A stretch of 64,000 nt of DNA, taken from the NCBI GenBank assembly GCA_001692895.1, contig KV748234.1, positions 558,001 to 622,000 on the forward strand. Direction: 5' to 3'. Positions 54,858 to 64,000 of the stretch are shown one piece after another; the first letter of the stretch is position 1; the number at the start of each line of letters is the position of its first letter. A program made the position numbers and the translations under genes. Source of the DNA: Cenococcum geophilum 1.58. Its lineage: Eukaryota > Ascomycota > Dothideomycetes > Gloniales > Gloniaceae. The notes beneath the pieces are model-generated. The model ran no database searches. It saw only the letters and a list, made by a program, of their open reading frames with translations, and was not told the DNA's origin.

Positions 54858-57800
54858 CTAATTAGTGGTTAACTTTACTGTTATACTATAGAACAGCTAG
54901 GTATTACTAAGAAGAGATAAGCCACTATACCAGTGCTACTTATGCTAAGGGAAGCTATCTTTTAAGGTTAAAACTGGTCCTAAACCTTAAATAGAACTCT
55001 TCCATAAATCTAAGGATCTAAAGGCTAGAACTGGTCCTAAGCCTTCCCTAGATTATAGATTCTTATGTCCATTATGTAGAACAATACGCTTTATAAGTCT
55101 TTGCGATTTAAGGCTAGAACTAGTCCTAAGCTCTATAACCGCAAATACACGTTATAAACACGTACTAAATGATAAACGCGTACTAAACGACAAACGCGTA
55201 CTAAACGACAATCCTTATACTACCAATATTCCCTTCCTCTAAAGATATAACTATGGCCACTCCAAATAACTAGAGAGACTTCTTACTACTAGGGGTAGCT
55301 ATATACGCGAAACTTATTAATAAAGATTAGGACGCATTTACCTTTAATATAATAACCTATACCGCAAAATAAGTTAATAGCTTTCTTCTACACCATATTC
55401 TATTCTATTAAGATAGCCACTATACCAATTTATAGTTATGGGAATACTTTAGGGAGGATTTTATAGGATGGACCGCCGACACCTAGGCACTTGGTAATGT
55501 TAATATTATTTAGGATTTTTAAGACTCCCTCTAAAGGAATAGGGTATATGTTGCTAAGGATGGTAACCTAATTACCAGTAATATTTACGCCGTTCTTACT
55601 AGTATAGAAGAACCAGTATAGATAGAAGCTGAGATTATACGTTAACTATGGAAACTTAAAACTAACCTATATTCTTTGGAAGGCAACTTTAATTTGGAAT
55701 AAAACCCCTAGAACGCTACTCTTCCACCTAAAGGTGCTCTCCTACCTAGAGATGCTCTTCCTCTACCTCTACTACCTTTAACTCCTCTATCCCAGCTAAC
55801 CGATAAGCCTCTATTTTAAGAAGTCACAAATCTAATAAAGGTATATTTAGACAAAGAGAAGAAGTTTAGAGGAGAATTGTATAATATGTTTGGAGTAAAA
55901 CTACAGGTCTTTTATAACTGCTGTAATAAGGTTGGAATTTAACGCTACTAGTTCCATCATACTTTCTCTGTCATATTAAAGGGACGGGCGGCAACATTCT
56001 ATTACGACTATATCGTAGGTAAAAACTATAGCTTTAATATAATGCTTTAGCTTACTAGAGCCTACTTTAAAACTGACAAGAACCGCTAACTCTATATATC
56101 TGAATAGCGGGAGACTATATTCTAGAGAGTTATCGCTTCTAACCCGACAACGACTTGCCTAGAGTATCTTTAACTACTCTTTAATAAACTCTAGAAAATT
56201 TAACGTGGTTTTATTAAAACCTACTAAAATAAGAACAGTCTAAGGGACTAGGTTATCTCAGCATGCCGTGGCGTTCCTAAGTGCAACTTAGCGCTATATA
56301 AACTTATAAATATATTTAAAGGAGTATATGCCAAACTACGCTCTACTATAGGCACTGTAATGCAAATATAAGAACCCCAATAATTTTATACTAAAAACCC
56401 TATTTAAACCGGGATTCCAGACTAATATAATTATAACTAAACTAATTAAATATATGGCGGCCGGAGTAGGGGATACGGTAGAGGGTATAATTAACGTCAA
56501 CTATGAAGCAATCGTGGAGGTCCTTATAGAGGTTTATTTCGGAATGACTATTAGAAAAAATACTACGTTTATAAGAAGCTAAATTGCTAGTTAAATAGAT
56601 ACTCTCTTAATAAGCGAAAGGAGGCATATAATAAGTTCCGACAAAGTATAAGAAACGTCGGAAATTATAAGGTTACTATAGCCTACTTTTAAAGCTTTCT
56701 AGTCTAATATAAAGGCATAAAAGACCTTAAGGATAAGGTTAATAAGGCTAAATAGCTCCTTATAGATATAGACATTAAGGACTACTCTCCCAACCAATAC
56801 TTCACTAAGTATAGTAAGGTAAATGGTATATAAATTATCGCTATCCTTAATGACTAATCTACGTTCCATTCTATTATAAAGTTAGATATCTTTAATAAGC
56901 TAAAGGAAAGTTCCGCATTCTCCTTTAATAATAGATACTCGGCGAATATCTTCTATAGTATTATACCAGACACTAAAGCCGCAGGAGTATCCATAGTAGG
57001 AGAACCTTAAGTTTAAGCTCTTTAGTAGCTTAATAGCTCTGTTTAAATCGACTAATTAACGGCAGGCCAATATACAATTCGCTTCGGTAAGGGTACTGTA
57101 ATCTCTTTCAGCACAATTAAGGTCTAAACCCCGTTAGGATGTATCACTTTCTATATTATCCCCGCGAACACCCTATTTCTATTCTATATCCAAGATATAG
57201 ATAGATTAGGCGTTAAGCTTAACAACCTTAAGAATATACTCGTTTAGGGAGATAATTAGGTGCCCATTATACGTAAGTAGGGTCACCCTTAGTTGCTCCT
57301 TTAATAGCTAGAAAGAAGCGTTACTTAGAGTCACTTAACCAAGCTAGAGCTACGTTAACTACACCGTCGTTTTAGCCACCCATCCGTTTACCGACTGCTT
57401 AGGGTTCTTCAGCGAGCAGGTTATAAAGTTAAGGTTAAGACGATTAAGTATTTTATAAAGTACTACCATCACTGCCAAATAAACTAGAAGTCCCCTAGCC
57501 AATTTAAGTTCACCCTTAAAGATGACTATAACTTTAACTTCTGTATTATTATTAATATTATATATTTTAGCGGCAAGCCAGTACTTTAAGTTATTGACTT
57601 CTTAACCTCCTTTTAAGCCGCACGCTTCCTAAAGAATATGTTAGCTAGGAATGTATAGGATACTCTCTAATTATGCTAGATTAATATCTACCTAGGACCC
57701 CCAGATTAAGTTATTTATAATATAGAAAGGAACTTCTTATCTACAGAGTTTCGGCAATAAGTAAAAGTAATGGCAATTGAGGTTAAGGAAGTCCCTGTTA

Positions 57801-60294
57801 AGGCATATAATAGTATTAAAAAAGTAGAATAATATTATACGCCACTACACCGAGCGTATAAGATTATTTCTTTAGAATTAAAGGATGCTAGCAAAGAGCT
57901 TATCTTACAGATGGCTATTAAGGCTATTAATAACTCCGCTAGTCTAGATAGGCTTATACCTACGTTACTAGTCTTTAGCGCCTACCCTTAAATAACTAAC
58001 AATTCTCCACTATTTCCCTCCATTATATAATAAGCTAAGGCTATTCGCAAAGCAATAAAAGAGGTATAACGTCTCTACGCTACGCGCCAGGTTAATAATA
58101 TACTAGGAATAAGAAATAGCCTAAACACCTTAACTACGCTTAATCTGCCGCTCTAATCTAAGGTACGCGTATAGCGCGAAAAGGGAGGATAGTTAGGCCT
58201 ATATAAACTCATTATAATTAATAGTCAAACTTATACTATTTAGATGCCTTACAGACCCACCTAATTCCGTTTAACTGTTATTAAGCCCTACTATAAAGAT
58301 AACAGTTCTAAGCCTCTATAGGATGCCCTAAAAGATACCCCAGAAGATACCCCAGAAGATGCCCCAGAGGAGAACTACGATTAGCGTGCCCTAGAAGGCA
58401 ACTACGATCCTAATATAATCGTAGCAAATATACCGCAACCACGACGCGGTAGAGGCCGCCCAAAGGGATTACAAAATCGCCAACATCTTATTAATTTCGA
58501 AGAGCAATTTATTGCCGCTATTAAGAGTAGAGCCGAGCTGTTAATAGCCTTTATAACAGCTAAAGAGAAGGCTGACTTTAAGCTCGCAAAACAGCTCTAA
58601 AAGGAAGGTCGTATTATAACTCCAAAAGCCCCCTTCTAAGCATCCAACAAGCGGGAGATCGACAGTCTTATTATAAGAGGAGTTTTTAAATTCAAGAAGT
58701 ATGACCCTACTAAGTTTAATAGAATTTGCATCTTTAAGTTAAAAATAATCAATAAGATTAAGGGTAAGGCTACTAACGCCCCATTTGAGAAATTAAGGCT
58801 TATTATTTAAGGTTATAACAATAATAGTAAGGAAATAATCCTTACACAATCTCCTACAATTTAACAAGCTAGTTAGCGAGTTATTATTATACTAGCTCCC
58901 TCCTTAATAAAGAACAGAATGGCAGCTTATTTGTAAGATATTACTTAGGCCTATACCTAATTAGAGACGTGCCTTTAGCGCTTAATACTCGCATATCTTC
59001 TAAAGCAAATTCGCCACCAATATCCCAAAGATACAATCATAGTTATCCTTAAGCCATTATACGGAATCGCAGAGGCAGGAACTTATTAGTAAACTACTTA
59101 CAGCAAGCACTATAAAGAGAAGCTTTTAATAACTACTTCTATATTCAACCTATGCTTCCTTATTATAACTACAGGAACTCCATTCGAAATTGTTGGTATA
59201 CAAACTAACAATACAATTATCTTAGGAGACGACCAATTCTCAGCTCTTAAAGAAGCTGAGCTAGTAAAGGCAAATCTTATAGCAAAGCTAAAGGAAAAGC
59301 TTAATTTAACAACACTACTACTTTTTAATAGATGTATCCTCTCCCTAAATGAGAATTCTATTGCTTTATACTAGAAGGGTTAAGGCAAAAAGATTAATAT
59401 TATTAATATTAATTCTCTAAAGCAAGGATACGTAGAGCAACGCGCTTATAGGGCTTACGTCGCTTCTATCTATTAACCTAAGGCTTTATTTAATCTCTCT
59501 GTTGCCGCTTAACACCAGGAACTAACTAAGGATGATGTTATTGCCCTAAATAAGCGCCTTTTTTGGCAAATAAACCACCTCAATCGGGGACTACTCTATG
59601 TGCCTATTAACCTTCCTACTACTAAACTCTTTGTGTTTATTAATAGATCGTTCGCTAATAACAAAGATTTTAGCTCCTAGTTAGGATATAAGATTATTAT
59701 CACAAACAAATCTACTAGAGAGAATAACTTTATAATCTACGGCAACCTTATTTATTAGAGCTTAACTAAGAGCAAATATATTACTTAAAGCGTTCTAGCG
59801 TTAGAGATATACGGAATAATTAGCGGAGTTAATATAGCAATTGCAATTAGAACTACCCTTAAGATAATTACGGATCAACTTAAAATTCCCGCTATTCCTA
59901 TAATCGTATACACCAACTTATACTCCCTCTATAAGTATTTAGTCAAGCTTAGCACTATAAAGGAGAAGCGTCTTATAATTGATATTATAGCACTTTAGCA
60001 ATCCTATAAGCGTTAAGAACTCTTTAAGATTTAATAGATTAATAGCTAAGATAACCCAGCAGATGTAATGACGAAGGTAAACCTAAATAAGGCACTAGAG
60101 ACATTTGTTAATATAAATACTCTATATATACAAGTTAAAGGTTAGGTTAAGAGGGAAATTTAAAGAAGTTAAGATCTTATAGAACTTTAACCGCCGGTTA
60201 AAGTTGTCTAATTAGTTAGATTCTTGCCAAGAGCGCCGCGCCTAATTAATTTGGGTAGTGGTGTAGAGTTCTGCTAACGCTATTTGTTAAGCTA

Positions 60295-60339
60295 GCTAAT
60301 TAGGATTTTTTATCCCTGGGACGGAAAATCGCTATTAGC
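60295..60339. repeat. Conserved hairpin near E2 3' end
   Basis: GCTAATTAGGATTTTTTATC pairs with GACGGAAAATCGCTATTAGC; counterpart of 11980-12024 in E1. Same length and same relative position before the 3' LTR. Confidence 0.75.
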
Positions 60340-60488
60340 TTGGCTAAGAGCGGTAAGCGGAACTGATATCTTCGCGTTAACCCCCTAACACCCTTCTTCT
60401 TTTCCTTCTTCCCCTTAGCTTTATACTTTTATATAGTAGCAATCTATAGGTGTTTATAGATGGCAACTACAAAAAGAAGAGTTGCTAG

Positions 60489-60691
60489 TGTTGGGAATAG
60501 GGCAAATTGCCGCCATATGCGGCAAAGTGCTATTATATAAGGCAAGTTGCCGCCATGTATTGCCGCGGCACTAGCGTGGTAAGGAACCTTAAGTTCCTTA
60601 CCTTTCCCCTTTCTTGGAAGAATATATACAACAACAACCATCATACTACCTATAACTTATAGATACGTAATATCACCTTATAAGTCCAACA
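60489..60691 (+). repeat. E2 3' LTR
   Basis: TGTTGGGAATAGGGCAAATT...TAAGTCCAACA, preceded by a purine-rich tract (ACAAAAAGAAGAG), the likely polypurine tract. Confidence 0.92.
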
Positions 60692-61242
60692 TTTTCTTTC
60701 CGCTATAGTTACTGCCTCTAGGTCTCTAAATATTTATATAAGTTATTCTATAAATCCTTCCTAGCTTAATAATATAAACCGTACCTTCTAATTAGTAGTT
60801 ATTATTCCGTTTATCTATATTTCTATAAGGTAAGGCTTAAACTACTTAAGTACTCTTCCTAATAGAAATAACCCCGCATAAGCTATTCGATCTATAGGTA
60901 TTAGTAGCTCTACCCCCCCTATACAACCTTAAAGTGCATTTAGGTAAGAAACCCCTTAAGCTTTAATCTCTCTCCTAAGTACCTTTTAATTAATAGTAAC
61001 TTAACCTTTACCGCTCTAATCCTATTAACCCTTTCCTCTAATACTGCATTATTAGCTATTAACTAGTTAATTACCTTTTATAGTTGTCTAACCGTTATAG
61101 GTTGCTATAAGTTAGTGTCTGCTATACTAGTATTATTTCCTAATCTTAAAGTAGTTGCCGCCGTTAATGGCGTTGTAGTGGCTACTTTTAGTAGTATATT
61201 ATTTAACTTTTTATATTTAATACTATAATTAGGTAGTAATTA

Positions 61243-61666
61243 TATAACGGAACCTTATAGCAAGAACTATAATAGGCTTATTATTAGGCTAGGTATATAG
61301 GTAATATAAATTAAAGTTAAACAAAGTAATAATAACTAGTGGAGTAGTTGCCTAATAGATTAACTCTAATTATATTCTAAGAATTACTATAAGGAAGGAA
61401 TTATCTAGGTAGGGACTAAGGGTCCTTAAATATATAACCGTACTCCTATAAAATCCTTTTTATATATAATATACGTCTTATACGCGAGGTACGTAAGTTC
61501 CCTTTATACCTCTTATTTAATACGTAGTATATTATATAACCTTAGTTACTATTCCTCATTATATAGTTCTATTAGTTCCATCTTAGACCATGCCTAAATT
61601 AACTAACTAGCTTCTTCTAACTCTTCCCCAAGTAGTTGTAATATTGTACTTAAAGCGTCCATAATA
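61243..61666 (-). repeat. E3 right LTR (424 bp)
   Basis: Starts TATAACGGAACC and ends GCGTCCATAATA; same length as the left LTR. Confidence 0.9.
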
Positions 61667-61745
61667 GTTAACTTTAATTTGTATTACCTATACACCTAGC
61701 CTAATAACAAGCCTATTATAGTTTTTGCTATAAGGTTCTGTTATA

Positions 61746-64000
61746 TAATCACTACCTAGTTATAGTATTAAATATAGAAAGTTAAATAATATGCTACTAA
61801 AAGCAGCTACTACGATGCTATTAACGGCGGCAACTACTTTAAGGTCAGGTAATACTAGTATAGTAGATACTAACTTATAGCAACCTATAACGGTTAAATA
61901 ACTATAAGAGGTAATTAACTAGTTAATAGCTAATAATATAGTGTTGGAAGAAAGGGTTAATGGGATTAGAGCGGTAAAAGTTAAGTTACTATTAATTAAG
62001 AGATTCTTAGGAGAGAGATTAAAGCTTAAGGGATTCCTTACGTAAATGTACTTTAAAGTAGCGTAAGAAGGAGCTAAGCTACTAATACCTATGGATTAAA
62101 TAGCCTATATAGGACTATTCTTATTAGGAAGGGCACTTAAGTAGTTTAAGTCTTACTTTATAGAGATATAGGTAAATGGAATAATAACTATTAATTAAGA
62201 TATGCGATTTATATTCTTAAGCTAGAAAGGGTTTGCAGAGTAACTTATATAAATATTTAGAGACCTAAAGGTAGTAACTATAGCGGAAAGAAAACTTTAA
62301 GATATTATATAACGAACCTTAGTAATTAAATATATAATATAGTTTTAGACGCTAGTGATATAAGTTAAGTAAAATAATAAGGCGCTTATAGTATAGTATA
62401 AATAAGGACTTAAGGCTAAAGTTTAGGATATAATTATTCTAATAGAAGATACGGATACCCTAAGGGATTTAATAGATTAAGTAATTAAGATTAATAATTA
62501 GATCTACTAAAGGGAATAGGCTAAAAAGGGTTAAGATAGAGTTCTATAGTTATATAAGATATAGAGTATATAATAACTAAAGCTAAGTTAGAAACTATAG
62601 TATAGCGTAGAGCTAATAGACCTAAGTAGTACTAAAGAAGCCTATAAGAGATAGAGTAAGAAACTATAAAAACCTAGAGGTTAAGGATTTAGTAATTATA
62701 GGACTAAGGAGCAGAGGCTAAATTAGGGATCTTAGTAGTAGAAGATATTTAGGTGGACTCTATAGTAAAGTTAATAGTTTAGAGACGGAGCTTATATAAA
62801 TTATAGAAAATAAGGTTACTTTATAAGGGATTATAAAGATAGTTAGAGTTACTATATAATAAAGGGAACTAGACTAGCGGTAGAAGATATATATATATAA
62901 AGGGATAATAGTGTACTATAAGGAATAAAAGAATGTTTAATTAGAAGTCTTATATTTTATTATAATAATATATACTAAATTTATAAAGACGCTAAGTATG
63001 GTATAAGCTATTAGCTATAGGAGTTAAAATTTATAGAATATAGAGGAACTAATAAACTAGTTTATAGATTGGATATTAAGGATAATAAATTTAATAAAGG
63101 CGAAATATTTTATAATAATAAGGTAATAAGAGCAGCTTATTAGGAGTATGTAAACCTTAAAGATATTATACTAAAGGTAGAGGATAATTCCACTATAGAA
63201 TAGGTAATATTAGTAGGGATTAAGACCCTACTAGATATAATGTTTATCACTTTGCGAGATATAAAAGAAGTAGGATAGTAAACTACTTTGGCACTTAATA
63301 AAGGTAAAAGGCTAAAGGCTTAAGATTCTTAAGAAGAGATAAGAGATAATTAAGATTCTTAAGATAAGATAAGGTAAGCTTAAGGACCTATAATAGACGA
63401 TAACTAATAGAGTAGAGTAATAGCTTAGTTTAAAGATATATAAATAAGCTTAGGATAGAGTTTCCTATAGGTATAAGACTCTTAAGATAAGATAAGTAAG
63501 ATTTAAAACTCTTAAGATAAGATAAGTAAGATTTAAAACTCTTAAGATAAGATAAGAATACCTAAGCTTAGTTAGACTAAGGTAGGAGTAAAGCTTAAGT
63601 TAGAAGTAAGCTTAGGATTAAAAATCCTATAAAACTAGGATTTTAAGACACGGATAAGGATTATTAATAAGATTAGAGAATCTATAATATAAATAGCAAC
63701 TAGACTAGGAGATAGATATATAGACCTAGAGGACTTACTAGGAGAATATAGTGTTTAGCCTAAGGATTAGAAGACTAATACTAAGATTAAGAAGTAAGAA
63801 GACTTTAAGGATCTAAGCGTAAGACGTAAACTAAAAGAAACTATAGAAGAATTTAGATAAAGAATTATTATATAGTAAGAATAGAAACTAGATAAGAGAT
63901 CTAGTATATTAGGACGTATAAAGGATAGAGCGCTAGTATAAAGAATTACTAATAGGCTTAGAGTAGGCATACTAAGAGCTAAGTGGCTTACTAAACTAGG
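61746..64000 (+). pseudogene. E4 gag region, RIP-degraded, partial
   Basis: Mirror image of E3 sequence at 61242-60697 and, past the E2 insertion, of 54654 down to about 53000. Former coding is plus-strand but full of RIP-type stops; open stretches on the opposite strand are shadows. The window ends inside the element. Confidence 0.65.
63481..63556 (+). repeat. 30-bp tandem repeat, ~2.5 copies
   Basis: CTTAAGATAAGATAAGTAAG plus ten bases, twice perfect (63481-63510, 63511-63540), then a partial copy. The matching part of E3 (~53450-53520) is shorter, so the repeat expanded in E4. Confidence 0.8.

Larger units (their letters stand above)
54650..60696 (+). mobile_element. Copia-type LTR retrotransposon E2 (6,037 bp)
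   Basis: 203-bp LTRs (54655-54857, 60489-60691) flanked by TTTTC. Plus-strand pol: KPLYGIAEAG at 59051-59080 and LGDDQF at 59222-59239 (RT), then RNase H (FINRSFANN ~59636, SIYGII-like ~59800). The order with RNase H last and no integrase after it is Copia-type. Stops are RIP-type. Same family as E1, opposite orientation. A 45-nt hairpin lies at 60295-60339. Nested in E3. Confidence 0.93.
47726..61671 (-). mobile_element. E3: Gypsy element inserted in E4 LTR
   Basis: 424-bp LTRs at 47731-48154 and 61243-61666, flanked by the 5-bp duplication GTTAA (47726-47730, 61667-61671). Without the nested Copia E2 it is about 7.9 kb. Coding sense is minus: at ~51160-51230 the RT active site reads YLNNIIIY, i.e. 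YLDD with both Asp mutated to Asn, preceded by GLYKPLV and related RT sequence. It is the same family as E4, in inverted orientation. Ambiguous bases at 49725-49792. Heavily RIP-mutated and inactive. Confidence 0.9.
47382..64000 (+). mobile_element. E4: Gypsy element, interrupted, runs off window
   Basis: The 5' LTR starts TATTACGGACGC at 47382 and is cut at 47725/47730 by insertion of E3. It resumes at 61672 and ends at 61745 (about 423 bp in all). Internal sequence from 61746 to the window end mirrors the 5' part of E3, so the gag region is present and RIP-degraded. The presumed target duplication is TAAAG (47377-47381); the other copy lies outside the window. Confidence 0.8.

Overview
The window reads as a gene-poor, repeat-rich compartment of a filamentous ascomycete. 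Genes have short introns (46-75 bp, mostly GT-AG with GTATGT/GTAAGT-like donors). Single-copy genes keep normal base composition, while nearly all repeats are very TA-rich and full of in-frame TAA/TAG at places where Gln or Trp codons are expected. That is the footprint of repeat-induced point mutation (RIP). The species cannot be named from the sequence.

Layout. 1-1947: repeat-like DNA of unknown class ending in a 22-bp A run. 1948-2200 and 37178-38546: the two halves of one AAA+ ATPase gene, split inside an exon by a 34,977-bp insertion (2201-37177). The insertion has perfect 21-bp terminal inverted repeats starting CAGTGTGGG and an 8-bp target duplication CTGGTGGT, which are hAT-type ends. 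Inside it are a RIP-ruined RecQ-like helicase gene (~3.0-5.35 kb), an 11-copy 51-bp minisatellite, a tandemly duplicated ~2-kb gene unit, a complete Copia element (11550-17642), a minus-strand DUF6589-like gene, a 1.07-kb foldback element, an old copy of the same hAT end, a second RecQ-like helicase (~22.9-24.1 kb) and a complete Gypsy element (28329-34495). The AAA+ gene also carries a solo LTR in an intron.

38.5-45.4 kb is the only intact gene island. A secreted phospholipase C-type phosphoesterase (39504-41791, minus, six exons) and a 644-residue membrane-anchored multicopper oxidase (43082-45016, plus, one exon) are divergently arranged. Their shared upstream region holds two abutting TA-flanked MITEs.

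45.4-64 kb is a nest of transposons: the 3' end of a Gypsy chromovirus whose LTR was hit by a hAT deletion derivative (46181-47323); a Gypsy element that runs off the window (47382-64000+), whose LTR was hit by a second, inverted copy of the same family (47731-61666), which in turn was hit by a Copia element (54655-60691). Target duplications fix the order of these events. The two intact genes probably act at the cell surface or outside the cell; nothing shows a shared pathway.
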